Below are positions 33,930-43,034 of a DNA stretch of 64,000 bases, piece after piece (the first letter of the stretch is position 1; each line of letters opens with the position of its first letter). Source of the stretch: Neptunicoccus sediminis (GTDB lineage Bacteria > Pseudomonadota > Alphaproteobacteria > Rhodobacterales > Rhodobacteraceae); the NCBI RefSeq assembly GCF_001719615.1, contig NZ_MDVX01000014.1, forward strand, positions 40,745 through 104,744, given 5' to 3'. A program made the position numbers and the translations under genes. The notes beneath the pieces were generated by a model. It did not search any database, was not told the DNA's origin, and saw nothing but the letters and a program-made list of their open reading frames with translations.

Positions 33930-35424
33930 GTCTTCTGCGCGGGGTTGGTTTGGCCGGATCTCCGCGCGGCCGTCGTTCGTATCGCCCCAAAAGGGCCCCC
34001 GTCACCATCCAGGTGACGGGCGTCAGTCCGGAGTTGGGGATCAGATCAATCAGATTGACCACAAGGATTACGCAAAGTCCTTGGGTGACGAAAGAATTTG
34101 CCAGCGCTCCCCTGCTTGTCATGTACAAAAAGGCCGGCAGGGTCAGCAGCCCGAATTGCGCCAGATAGCCCGCCCACCCTGCATTGCCAAAAACGATCAC
34201 CCAAGTGCCATCGGTGACGGACAGATCCTTGCCGCTGACAGGGTCGTATACGCGGCTGCGGCCCCATCCACCCCAACCCAACAGAGGTTTTTCCGAAGCG
34301 CGCTCCAGCAGGATATCTTCGTTGTCGAGCCGGAATTTGAACGACTTTGCGCGATCGGCACTGATCGACTGGGCGAATTCATACATACGGTCCACCGGGG
34401 CCAGTCCCGCCGAGCGCATCATCGGATAGACCAGTACAGCCAGTGCAAAGACCACCGACAGGATACGCCAGTGCCGCGCTTTGGTCAGGAACATGATCGG
34501 CAGGAACAGTGACGCAATCATAAAGGCGCCAAGGGTTTTGGACATAAAAAGGATGAAGAAGAGCCACAGGAACGCATAAAACGTAAGCGCTGCACGTTGT
34601 GGCGGGGCGGCGGCTGTGTCACGTGCGCCCCGCAGTTTGCCTGCAGCAGACCTGCTGGCAATCCGTTCCCGGTAAAGCGTGAAGGCGGCCAGAACCGACA
34701 GCAGTATGAACAATCCGACCCGCAGCCCGTGCTGGATAAACACCATCGGGCGGTATCCTCCGTCCCGCACCTGCTGGCCAAACAGATGGGCGTGAAAGCC
34801 GTAAAGCCAGCGATGCAATTGCGGGCTGAGACGGATCTCGATCAGGATCAGCAGTGAATAGACCAGTCCGGCGGCGACAAAGGCGCGCAGCAATTGAACA
34901 TGCGCCTCCTGCGTGGCCAGATGCCGCCGCGCCAGCAGAAACGGCAGCAGCATCACGGCGGTATTCAACATCATCGAAAAGATGTCATAGGTCCGGATAC
35001 CCGGGATCACCCGCGGTCCGGCGACAACCATATCGTTGTTTGTCATCGAAATCCCGATCGGGGTGATAAAGAGCATCAGCAGGCACAGGTTCGCAATCCA
35101 GTTGTGCCGAAAGGGTTTCTTCTCTTTTTCCCTGGGGCGGGGCCGCCTTGCCGGGGGCGATGTTCCCGCAGCGACGGGCGGCACGCGGCGCGGCTGCAAG
35201 GGGGGCGGGGTCAACCAGCACATTATTGCCGCCATCAGACTGGGAATAAGCACTTTGTCCAAAGCGGGCAAAAGGGGAAGGTCTATTTCGGTGCGTTCGG
35301 GCAGAAACAGATAGCCGCCCATAATTGACCATACTAGTGCTTGTGGCAGGGGTAATCGCCGGAACAGGATGATCACAACCAGCGGATAGCTGAACAAAAC
35401 AATGTATGCGAACAGATTGGGCAT
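33871..35424 (-). CDS. O-antigen polymerase/ligase-like membrane protein
   Basis: This 517-residue protein has about ten to twelve hydrophobic segments and a large periplasmic loop (about residues 155-240) with charged residues (HRWLYGFHAHLFGQQVRDGG). A later 'KPLLGWGGWGRSRVYD' and 'DGTWVIVFGNAGWAGYLAQFGLLTLP' pattern is typical of Wzy/WaaL-type proteins. It probably polymerises or attaches the repeat units made by the neighbouring glycosyltransferases. The last 40 residues are Arg/Pro-rich and cytosolic. The 3' end overlaps the SDR gene on the other strand by 59 bases. Confidence 0.8.
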   Translation of the reverse strand: MPNLFAYIVLFSYPLVVIILFRRLPLPQALVWSIMGGYLFLPERTEIDLPLLPALDKVLIPSLMAAIMCWLTPPPLQPRRVPPVAAGTSPPARRPRPREKEKKPFRHNWIANLCLLMLFITPIGISMTNNDMVVAGPRVIPGIRTYDIFSMMLNTAVMLLPFLLARRHLATQEAHVQLLRAFVAAGLVYSLLILIEIRLSPQLHRWLYGFHAHLFGQQVRDGGYRPMVFIQHGLRVGLFILLSVLAAFTLYRERIASRSAAGKLRGARDTAAAPPQRAALTFYAFLWLFFILFMSKTLGAFMIASLFLPIMFLTKARHWRILSVVFALAVLVYPMMRSAGLAPVDRMYEFAQSISADRAKSFKFRLDNEDILLERASEKPLLGWGGWGRSRVYDPVSGKDLSVTDGTWVIVFGNAGWAGYLAQFGLLTLPAFLYMTSRGALANSFVTQGLCVILVVNLIDLIPNSGLTPVTWMVTGALLGRYERRPRGDPAKPTPRRRPSRDEFAAPAPISGSRSAV

Positions 35425-35827
35425 CAGCTTATGTCGGGTAGACCTCTATTACGTCATACTGTTGTTGATATCTTAACCAATAGATACCCTGCATGCCACA
35501 AACCATGACTTGTGATCCAGCACTGCTTTTGAAACGGAGAGGCACATGTGGCTTGTCTGTCGGGGTTCCTGACGTGCCGGGCTCTGACCTATGTGCTACA
35601 AGCTTTTGACAGAAATGAAGAATTGCGATATCGAGATACCCTTAATAGATAGTATGAAAACGGGATGAATCCCCATTTTTCCAATACGGATTTCCATAAG
35701 GAGACAACCTCGGCGGCGAGCGCTTAAAACATGACCTAACCTCTCCCCATTCGTGTTATGGTGTCTTGGAAACAAGAAGCGCGACACAGTATTTTAAGGG
35801 TATTCAGGGTGCAGAAAGTTTGAATTA
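35425..35827. other. 403-base intergenic region upstream of the rhamnose operon
   Basis: No supported gene lies between the divergent Wzy-like and rfbC genes. The stretch is relatively A/T-rich. It contains a TTGACA at 35606-35611 followed after 17 bases by TATCGA, a plausible sigma70-like promoter reading toward rfbC, about 195 bases from its start codon, which implies a long leader if used. Confidence 0.45.
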
Positions 35828-36394
35828 ATGATTGAAAAGACTGAATTGGACGGCGTTGTTATTATTGAACCGCGCCGCTTCACCGACAGCAGGGGTTATT
35901 TCTGCGAAACGTATAATATTAATACCTTGGCCGAATTTGGCATCACCACCACCTTTGTGCAGGATAACCAGTCTTTCAGCGAAGAGACAGGCACCGTGCG
36001 GGGGTTGCACTTTCAGGCGCCACCGGCGGCACAGGCAAAACTGGTGCGGGTGCTGAGCGGCGTGATCTGGGATGTTGCCGTGGATATCCGTTCGGGCTCT
36101 CCGACATTCGGCCGCTGGGTCGGCTGCGAATTATCCGCTGAAAAAGGCAATCAGTTGTTGATCCCTGCCGGTTTCCTGCACGGGTTCGTCACACGCACCC
36201 CAAAATGCACCGTGGCGTATAAATGTTCCGCCCCCTATGCCCCTGCCACAGAAGGGGCGGTGCGTTTTGACGATCCCGATCTGGGAATCGACTGGGGGAT
36301 CCGGCCCGAGGACGCAGTGCTTTCCGACAAGGACGCGGCTGCCGCAGCTTTCGCTGATTTGAATACGCCGTTCACCCATGAGGCCCACCCTTGA
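35828..36394 (+). CDS. rfbC: dTDP-4-dehydrorhamnose 3,5-epimerase
   Basis: This 188-residue cupin catalyses step three of dTDP-L-rhamnose synthesis (double epimerisation of dTDP-4-keto-6-deoxyglucose) in the cytosol. Motifs are [15 protein letters not shown], '[21 protein letters not shown]' (with the catalytic His), '[17 protein letters not shown]' and '[13 protein letters not shown]'; the length is typical. The ATG has no strong ribosome site. It is the first gene of the unit rfbC-rfbB-rfbD-rfbA-glycosyltransferase, all with overlapping or nearly overlapping ends. Confidence 0.96.
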   Translation: MIEKTELDGVVIIEPRRFTDSRGYFCETYNINTLAEFGITTTFVQDNQSFSEETGTVRGLHFQAPPAAQAKLVRVLSGVIWDVAVDIRSGSPTFGRWVGCELSAEKGNQLLIPAGFLHGFVTRTPKCTVAYKCSAPYAPATEGAVRFDDPDLGIDWGIRPEDAVLSDKDAAAAAFADLNTPFTHEAHP

Positions 36395-37428
36395 AAATTC
36401 TTGTAACCGGAGGGGCAGGGTTCATCGGCTCTGCTGTTGTGCGGCTGGCAGTGGCACAGGGACACACTGTGGTGAACCTTGATGCGCTGACCTATGCGGC
36501 CTGTCTGGCCAATGTTGCCAGTGTGGCGGGCATGGCGAATTATGCCTTCGAACAGGCAGATATCCGGGACCGCGATGCTTTGGACCGTATCCTTGCACAG
36601 TATCAACCCGATGCGATCATGCATCTGGCAGCGGAATCCCATGTGGACCGCTCCATTGACGGGCCCGGTGCGTTTATCGACACCAATGTGACCGGCACCT
36701 ACATCCTGCTAGAGGCCGCACGCACATATTGGGAACGGCAGGGCTGTCCCGACAGTTTCCGCTTTCATCACGTGTCCACGGATGAGGTCTACGGCTCCCT
36801 CGGGGTAACGGGACAATTCACCGAAACAACGCCTTATGATCCCCGAAGCCCCTATTCCGCTTCCAAAGCCGCATCCGACCATCTGGTCCGTGCCTGGGGT
36901 GAAACCTATAACCTTCCCATCCTGTTGACGAATTGCTCCAACAATTACGGGCCGTTCCATTTTCCCGAGAAACTGGTCCCGGTGGTCATTTTGAACGCTC
37001 TGCACGGGAAACCCGTTCCTGTGTATGGTGCGGGTGAAAATGTGCGCGACTGGCTTTATGTTGAGGATCACGCCGATGCGCTACTGACCGTTCTGATGCG
37101 CGGCGTGCGGGGGCGCAGTTATAACGTTGGCGGGGGAAACGAGGCCCGCAACATTGATCTTGTAAAAACCATCTGCAGTTTGCTGGACCGTCACCGTCCT
37201 GATGCAGCCCCTCACGGGGATCTGATTACCTTTGTGGCCGACCGTCCCGGCCACGACCTGCGCTATGCAATTGACTCTACACGGATCAACACGGAATTGG
37301 GCTGGTATCCTTCGGTGACACTGGAACAAGGGCTTGAGAAAACCGTCGCGTGGTATCTCGGCCACGCGGACTGGTGGCAGCCTCTGCTGGAACGGGACGG
37401 CGTGGGTACACGTCTGGGAGTCTTATGA
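36391..37428 (+). CDS. rfbB: dTDP-glucose 4,6-dehydratase
   Basis: This 345-residue SDR-type enzyme performs step two of dTDP-rhamnose synthesis. It has the NAD motif [19 protein letters not shown], '[15 protein letters not shown]', [12 protein letters not shown] (catalytic Asp-Glu) and [12 protein letters not shown] (Tyr-x-x-x-Lys), then '[17 protein letters not shown]' and '[14 protein letters not shown]', as in family members of about 340-360 residues. The start is TTG at 36391, overlapping the rfbC stop (TTGA), so expression is coupled. It ends overlapping the rfbD start. Confidence 0.96.
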   Translation: MKILVTGGAGFIGSAVVRLAVAQGHTVVNLDALTYAACLANVASVAGMANYAFEQADIRDRDALDRILAQYQPDAIMHLAAESHVDRSIDGPGAFIDTNVTGTYILLEAARTYWERQGCPDSFRFHHVSTDEVYGSLGVTGQFTETTPYDPRSPYSASKAASDHLVRAWGETYNLPILLTNCSNNYGPFHFPEKLVPVVILNALHGKPVPVYGAGENVRDWLYVEDHADALLTVLMRGVRGRSYNVGGGNEARNIDLVKTICSLLDRHRPDAAPHGDLITFVADRPGHDLRYAIDSTRINTELGWYPSVTLEQGLEKTVAWYLGHADWWQPLLERDGVGTRLGVL

Positions 37429-38285
37429 AGATCCTCGTCTTTGGCAAAACCGGACAGGTCGCGCGCGCCCTGATCGCTGCCGGACCCGCCGCTGGCGTGC
37501 AGATCACCGCGCTTGGGCGCGATGATGCGGATTTACGTGATCCTGCCGCTTGTGCCGGGGCCATCGCCCGGACGGAGACGGATGCTGTCATCAATGCAGC
37601 GGCCTGGACTGCGGTGGACGCGGCCGAGGAGCATGAGGCCGAAGCCCATGTGATCAACGCCAAAGCTCCTGAAGCGATGGCCGCTGCCTGTAAAGACCGC
37701 GGCGTGCCATTCGTACATATATCAACGGATTACGTTTTTGACGGGGCGCAGGGGCCAGCATGGAAGCCTCAGGACCCCACAGCCCCGCTGAGCGCTTACG
37801 GGCGCAGCAAACTGGCGGGGGAAGAGCTTGTGGCGGCTACGGGCGCGCGCAGTGTCATCTTGCGCACGGCTTGGGTCTTTGACGGGACCGGCAGGAATTT
37901 CGTGACCACCATGCTGGGGCTGAGCGTGACCCGTGATGCCTTGACTGTGGTTGGCGACCAGACAGGCGGGCCGACACCGGCGGCAGCCATTGCTGCGGCC
38001 TGTCTGACCATCGCCAAGGCGCTGCACGCCGGGCAGGGTGCGCCGGGTGTTTATCATTTCTCAGGCGCCCCCGATGTGACCTGGGCCGATTTTGCCCGAC
38101 GGATTTTTACCACGGCCGGACGCCCTGTCACGGTCACAGATATCCCCACATCCGATTATCCGACCCCCGCCATGCGCCCCGCCAATTCACGGCTTGATTG
38201 CAGGAGTCTTGAAGCAACTTTTGGCATCTCCCGCCCCGATTGGCAGGCGGAACTGGATGCTATTATCAAGGAGACCCTCCCATGA
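37425..38285 (+). CDS. rfbD: dTDP-4-dehydrorhamnose reductase
   Basis: This 286-residue protein catalyses the last step to dTDP-L-rhamnose. Features are [19 protein letters not shown] (nucleotide binding), '[25 protein letters not shown]', '[14 protein letters not shown]' and [12 protein letters not shown] (Tyr-x-x-x-Lys). The start at 37425 overlaps the rfbB stop by ATGA; a longer in-frame extension upstream is inside rfbB and is rejected. It overlaps rfbA by four bases at its end. Confidence 0.95.
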   Translation: MKILVFGKTGQVARALIAAGPAAGVQITALGRDDADLRDPAACAGAIARTETDAVINAAAWTAVDAAEEHEAEAHVINAKAPEAMAAACKDRGVPFVHISTDYVFDGAQGPAWKPQDPTAPLSAYGRSKLAGEELVAATGARSVILRTAWVFDGTGRNFVTTMLGLSVTRDALTVVGDQTGGPTPAAAIAAACLTIAKALHAGQGAPGVYHFSGAPDVTWADFARRIFTTAGRPVTVTDIPTSDYPTPAMRPANSRLDCRSLEATFGISRPDWQAELDAIIKETLP

Positions 38286-39151
38286 GCACCCGAAAAGGTC
38301 TGATCCTCGCCGGCGGCACCGGATCGCGGCTCTGGCCGATCACACAAGGTCTGTCCAAGCAGTTGATGCCGATTTACGACAAGCCGATGATCTATTACCC
38401 GCTGTCGGTTCTGATGCTGACGGGCATCCGCGACATCGGGATCATCACCACACCGCAGGATCAGGGACAGTTCCAGAACCTGTTGGGGGACGGGTCGCAA
38501 TGGGGCATTACCATCACCTGGCTGGTGCAGCCCAACCCTGAAGGTCTGGCACAGGCCTATCTGATTGCAGAGGAGTTTCTGGCCGGAGAACCCTCGGCCA
38601 TGGTGCTGGGGGACAATATCTTTTTTGGTCATGGCCTGCCGGAATTGCTGACCTCGGCAGATACCCAATCTGCGGGGGGCACGGTCTTTGGCTATCGTGT
38701 CGCTGACCCCGAACGCTACGGTGTGGTGGGGATGGACGGGGATGGGAAAGTGACCAAGATCATCGAAAAACCCGAGGTTCCCCCTTCAAACTATGCGGTG
38801 ACGGGGCTTTATTTTCTGGACGGCACCGCGCCCGAGCGGGCACGTTCTATCCGGCCCAGTGCGCGGGGCGAACTGGAAATTGTCACCCTGTTGGAAAGCT
38901 ATCTGAACGAAGACGCACTGACTGTGGAGCGTATGGGACGGGGCTATGCCTGGCTTGATACAGGCACTCACGGCAGCCTGCTGGATGCGGGCAATTTCGT
39001 GCGCACCTTGCAAAGCCGTCAGGGGATGCAGACCGGCTGTCCCGAGGAAATCGCCTATGAGGCCGGCTGGATTGATGGTGCTGCTCTGCGCGTGCTGGCC
39101 GAGCGTTATGCCAAAACGGGTTATGGCGATTACCTGCGCGGGCTGCTCTGA
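38282..39151 (+). CDS. rfbA: glucose-1-phosphate thymidylyltransferase
   Basis: This 289-residue nucleotidyltransferase makes dTDP-glucose, the first step of the pathway. It has GLILAGGTGSRLWPITQGLSKQ (signature G-G-x-G-x-R-L with Lys), 'MPIYDKPMIYYPLSVLM', 'MVLGDNIFFGHGL' and 'WLDTGTHGSLLDAG'. The length matches the RmlA family. ATG 38282 overlaps rfbD by ATGA. The order rfbC-rfbB-rfbD-rfbA is complete, so the replicon alone can supply dTDP-rhamnose. Confidence 0.96.
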   Translation: MSTRKGLILAGGTGSRLWPITQGLSKQLMPIYDKPMIYYPLSVLMLTGIRDIGIITTPQDQGQFQNLLGDGSQWGITITWLVQPNPEGLAQAYLIAEEFLAGEPSAMVLGDNIFFGHGLPELLTSADTQSAGGTVFGYRVADPERYGVVGMDGDGKVTKIIEKPEVPPSNYAVTGLYFLDGTAPERARSIRPSARGELEIVTLLESYLNEDALTVERMGRGYAWLDTGTHGSLLDAGNFVRTLQSRQGMQTGCPEEIAYEAGWIDGAALRVLAERYAKTGYGDYLRGLL

Positions 39152-39152
39152 T

Positions 39153-40346
39153 ATGGGGCTGGCCTATCTGATGAACACCTATCCGATCACGTCCACGACC
39201 TTTGTGCGGCGGGAAATCCACGCCCATGAAGCCGCAGGTGTGCCCGTCACCCGTTTCGCTATTCGCGACTGGGCAGAGGTGCCTGTGGATCCGCGTGATC
39301 GGGACGAAATCGGCAAGACCACCTATATTCTCAAGCAGGGGGCTGGCAAACTTGTGACCCGCACATTGCGCGAGATGATATTGAACCCCGTAGGCTTTGC
39401 GAAGGCGCTGAAGACGACAATCCATCTGGCCACCCGTCCCGGCAGCACAGGGATAAAAAACGCAGCCTATCTGGTGGAAGCCGTATTTTTCAAACAGGCG
39501 GCGCTGGCTTTGGGGGTGCATCACGTCCATGCGCATTTTTCAACCAATTCCGCGGCTGTCACCCTGTTGGCCCGCCGGATGGGGGGACCGAGCTACAGTT
39601 TCACCGCCCATGGTCCGGATGAGTTCGATGACCCGATCGGCAATGCTCTGCCGGTGAAAGTCGAACATGCCGCTTTTGTTGCCGCAATCACCGATTACGC
39701 GCGGGGTGTGATCCTTGACGCCTCCGGGTCCGGGGCTGCGGATAAGGTCAAGGTGGTGCGCTGCGGCATTGATCTGGATGAATTCGAGACAACGCCGACA
39801 CCCCCAAATAAATGTATCGTTTGTGTCGGGCGGCTTTGTCCCGCCAAAGCGCAAGCCTTGCTCGTCGAAGCTGTGGCGCCGCTGGTCAAGGATCACCCGA
39901 CGCTGGATCTGGTCTTTATCGGGGATGGGGAAGACCGCGCCGGAATTGAAAAACAGATTGCCGAGCTTGGGCTTGAGAACCATGTAACATTGTCGGGTTG
40001 GGGCACAGGCGAAGAGGTCCGCGCGGCGATCAAAAGCGCTCGCATTTTTGCCCTGCCCAGTTTTTCCGAAGGTCTCCCGATTGTGCTGATGGAAAGTCTC
40101 GCCATGGCCCGCGCTGTGGTGACAACGCGGATTACCGGCATTCCCGAACTGGTGGATAGCGGCTGTGGCTGGCTGGTGGAGCCTGGCGACGTGCCTGCCC
40201 TGCGCACTGCGGTCGCGGCGGCCCTGTCAGCGGATACGGAGACTCTGGAAGCTTTGGGCGAAACGGGCCGGTCCCGCGTGATCCGCGCCCATGATCAGGC
40301 GCGAAATGCGGCCAAGCTGCGGACGCTCTTTCCCGCGAAACTGTAG
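39153..40346 (+). CDS. GT4 family glycosyltransferase
   Basis: This 397-residue GT-B enzyme starts two bases after rfbA (ATG 39153) with LAYLMNTYPITSTTFVRREI, the usual start of colanic-acid/exopolysaccharide type GT4 proteins. 'HVHAHFSTNSAAV', 'FTAHGPDEF' and 'VVRCGIDLDEF' follow, then the nucleotide-sugar part 'IVCVGRLCPAKAQALLVEA' and 'ALPSFSEGLPIVLMESLAMARAVV' with the E-x7-E motif. It is the last gene of the rhamnose operon, so dTDP-rhamnose is a reasonable donor, though this is inference. The product acts on the cytosolic face of the membrane. Confidence 0.9.
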   Translation: MGLAYLMNTYPITSTTFVRREIHAHEAAGVPVTRFAIRDWAEVPVDPRDRDEIGKTTYILKQGAGKLVTRTLREMILNPVGFAKALKTTIHLATRPGSTGIKNAAYLVEAVFFKQAALALGVHHVHAHFSTNSAAVTLLARRMGGPSYSFTAHGPDEFDDPIGNALPVKVEHAAFVAAITDYARGVILDASGSGAADKVKVVRCGIDLDEFETTPTPPNKCIVCVGRLCPAKAQALLVEAVAPLVKDHPTLDLVFIGDGEDRAGIEKQIAELGLENHVTLSGWGTGEEVRAAIKSARIFALPSFSEGLPIVLMESLAMARAVVTTRITGIPELVDSGCGWLVEPGDVPALRTAVAAALSADTETLEALGETGRSRVIRAHDQARNAAKLRTLFPAKL

Positions 40347-40369
40347 TATTTTTCCGTTACTGAACGGGT

Positions 40370-41734
40370 TTACGCGTAGACATAGACGCAACCGGCCACA
40401 ACAAGCGTCAAAACCAGCCAGAGCATATCGAAACGGATTTGTGTGTTTCCCAGAAACGGGCGCAGCACTGACAGGGTATAAACCGCCGTTATCAGCGGAT
40501 TGACTGCGATCACCAGCAGGGCCGCTGACAGGCCGAGCGTATGATAGGTGAGCGGCAGCAATATACAGATCGACACGGCCCGAATGGCCGAGATTATCAT
40601 CATCGTCTTGGAGTGGCCAAGGTTCATAATCAGCCCGTTGAGCGTGTTGAACCGCAGCGTCAGAAAGATGACCGACAGGATCGCCAGATAGCGCCCGGCC
40701 TCGCTGTAGACGGGGGTGTAAAGCAGATCAATCAGGGTCTGCCCGCCAAACAGCACGATCAGAAAGGCCAGAATACACATGATGTCGATGACGCTTTGAA
40801 ACTTGCGATAGAGGCGGGGGACATCATCAGGGCGGGTGCGTATCATCTCGCTGACCGCCGGAAACCCGACGCTGTCGCTGATGCGCGAGATGATCATCCC
40901 ACCGGCTCCGATCCATGTTTGTGCAATGGCATAGATGCCAAAGGTTGTGGTGCTCAGAAGGGCTGCCAGAACGAACCGGTCCGCGCTTTGCGCAACAAAG
41001 CTGAACACAGAGGACCCCATCAGCCATTTGCCGTAGTGCCAGATCCTTCCCGCGATTTCCGTATTCCAGGCCCATGTCATGCGGGGACCGGAAAACAGGA
41101 AGTGGGTGCTTCCCGATTTTAACGCGGCGCCTGTCAGCATGCCTGCCATCAGGGCCCAGACTGTTGGGGACAGGGCAGCGAATGCCACCATAGCAACAAT
41201 TTGCAGCACCTGCCCGCCAACTTCGATCAGGGCAATATATTTCATGTTCAGGTGACGCGCAGCCAGATCGTAGGTGGTGGATTCAAACCCCATAATTATA
41301 GGCGTAAGGGCTGACAGCGTAATAAGCAGAGGCAATCTGGGATCGGCATAGACCGATCCCAAGGGGGCCATCGCGGGGGCCAGCAACCAGAGCGCCAGCG
41401 CGGTGAGCAGTACCCCCAGACCAATGGTCGCCCCCCGAAGGATTTTGAACACCCAGGCCACATGCAAAAAGTGCTCCTCATCCCCGTCAGGCTCGCGGGC
41501 GATGCTGCGGTTGATCCCGATGTCGGTGAAATGACCAAAACCTGCTATCAGAATACCCACCATCGCCATTAGGCCAAAGGCTTCGGGCACGAGGATTCGG
41601 GTCATGATCAGGTTGCTGGCCAGCCGCAGACCGCGTCCGCCCACCACCAGTATCAGGCTCCAGCTGCCGGCTTTGAGAATACGTTGTCCCAAAGATCCGG
41701 GACGGGGTGCAGGGGGGGAAGTGGGATTGCTCAT
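40370..41734 (-). CDS. Wzx-like polysaccharide flippase
   Basis: This 454-residue MATE/Wzx-fold protein has about twelve hydrophobic segments. The start 'ILKAGSWSLILVVGGRGLRLASNLIMTRILVPEAFGLMAMVGIL' is typical of the polysaccharide transporter (PST) family. It should move lipid-linked repeat units from the cytosolic to the periplasmic face. The start overlaps the stop of the upstream GT2 gene (four bases). It is convergent with the rhamnose operon, 24 bases between stops. Confidence 0.9.
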   Translation of the reverse strand: MSNPTSPPAPRPGSLGQRILKAGSWSLILVVGGRGLRLASNLIMTRILVPEAFGLMAMVGILIAGFGHFTDIGINRSIAREPDGDEEHFLHVAWVFKILRGATIGLGVLLTALALWLLAPAMAPLGSVYADPRLPLLITLSALTPIIMGFESTTYDLAARHLNMKYIALIEVGGQVLQIVAMVAFAALSPTVWALMAGMLTGAALKSGSTHFLFSGPRMTWAWNTEIAGRIWHYGKWLMGSSVFSFVAQSADRFVLAALLSTTTFGIYAIAQTWIGAGGMIISRISDSVGFPAVSEMIRTRPDDVPRLYRKFQSVIDIMCILAFLIVLFGGQTLIDLLYTPVYSEAGRYLAILSVIFLTLRFNTLNGLIMNLGHSKTMMIISAIRAVSICILLPLTYHTLGLSAALLVIAVNPLITAVYTLSVLRPFLGNTQIRFDMLWLVLTLVVAGCVYVYA

Positions 41735-42711
41735 TTATATTCAATCAATTCCGCATCATGGCCACGCCAGCGGCGCCAGTAATAATCCAATACGCCGCGG
41801 CATTCGGCAAACTTGCCCAGGGTCAGCAGCAATCCCCGTTCCCATCCAAACCGGCTACCGCCGTCGCGCAGCGCCAGCCGGACCATCTGTGCAGGATAGA
41901 TTATCGTCATCCAAAGGGCCAAAGGCCCGAATACAAGACAGCTCAGTAGAATTATGACAGGAAGCACCAAGCCCCAGACCAGCGCACGGCTTGTGGTCGC
42001 GACGCCGTGCCGTTCCCCGCTGGCACCATACATCGCCGCACCTTCCGCCGCTGCATAACCGGCCCGCCGCGCGCGACTGAAAAACTGCCGGGCTGTCGTC
42101 ATCGCGGCATCGTGCAGGGTCATTTCCGCGTCCAACCGCCAGATGATCCACCCCATACGTCGCATCCGCAAACACATTTCGGGCTCTTCGCCGGCAATAA
42201 GGTTTGGATTGTAGCCGCCCACCTCGCTCAGTGCCTGCATCCGGATCAGGGCGTCTCCGCCGCAGGCTTTGGCCTCACCCACCGGCGTGTCCCATTCCGC
42301 GTCACACATGCGGTTGTAAACCGAGACATCGGGGGCGCGTTCGCGCCGGCGTCCGCAAACCACAGCGACCTTGGGGTTTTGCGTTAAAAAGGCAGTGGCT
42401 GTTCTGATCCAGTCTGGGTCCAGCGTGCAATCACCGTCAATGAACTGTACCAGATCGGACCCTGTACCCCGCTCCAGCGCGTCAATTCCGGCATTGCGTG
42501 CCCGCGCTGCGGTAAAGGGCGTGTCTGTATCCAGCACCACAATTTCGGCTCCGGCAGCGCGGGCGGCGGCGACCGAGCCATCCGTTGACCCGCTGTCGAC
42601 ATAGATGATGCGTTCCAGCCCCTTGCCCAGAGATGCGAGACAGGCCAGCAGGCGCGCGCCCTCGTTACGCCCGATAATCACAGCACTGACGGTTGGGCCG
42701 GGTTCAATCAT
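41731..42711 (-). CDS. GT2 family glycosyltransferase
   Basis: This 326-residue GT-A enzyme has VSAVIIGRNEGARLLACLASL, 'IIYVDSGSTDGSVAAARAAG', the DxD-region 'LVQFIDGDCTLDPDWI', 'GGDALIRMQALSEVGGYNPNLIAGEEPEMCLRMRRMGW' and two C-terminal hydrophobic helices that may tether it to the membrane. It is the first gene of a two-gene minus-strand unit with the flippase. Donor and linkage cannot be determined from sequence. Confidence 0.88.
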   Translation of the reverse strand: MIEPGPTVSAVIIGRNEGARLLACLASLGKGLERIIYVDSGSTDGSVAAARAAGAEIVVLDTDTPFTAARARNAGIDALERGTGSDLVQFIDGDCTLDPDWIRTATAFLTQNPKVAVVCGRRRERAPDVSVYNRMCDAEWDTPVGEAKACGGDALIRMQALSEVGGYNPNLIAGEEPEMCLRMRRMGWIIWRLDAEMTLHDAAMTTARQFFSRARRAGYAAAEGAAMYGASGERHGVATTSRALVWGLVLPVIILLSCLVFGPLALWMTIIYPAQMVRLALRDGGSRFGWERGLLLTLGKFAECRGVLDYYWRRWRGHDAELIEYK

Positions 42712-43034
42712 CGCGCTCTTTTCAAAATCCGCGCGAACATATTGCGCTTTGTCCGGCGACCTGTCCCGATAGTGATCCGGCCGCGGGAAATCCCCAAGGC
42801 AGAATGCGTCCCAAGGACTGTATCGTCTCCAATTTTTTGCGTTAGCAATATCATAGCGTCAAAGTGGTCCAGTTCTATCAGCGGTCTCTAAAAGTCGCAT
42901 CAGGCAAGCTGATGCCTCTGCCGGTCCTAAAAAACATATCGTAAAGCAGATTGAATGGCGTCCGCAAAGCCTGCAGCGGGAATTCCATGCGCTAATTTTC
43001 AAACCGATGCTAAAACACCGCTTGTTAACCGGCT
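42712..43034. other. 323-base intergenic region
   Basis: No supported gene lies between the GT2 gene and the end of the second GMC gene. A hairpin GCATCAG-(5)-CTGATGC sits at 42897-42915. The region should contain the promoter of the GT2-flippase unit and perhaps the end of the GMC transcript; nothing else is recognisable. Confidence 0.5.
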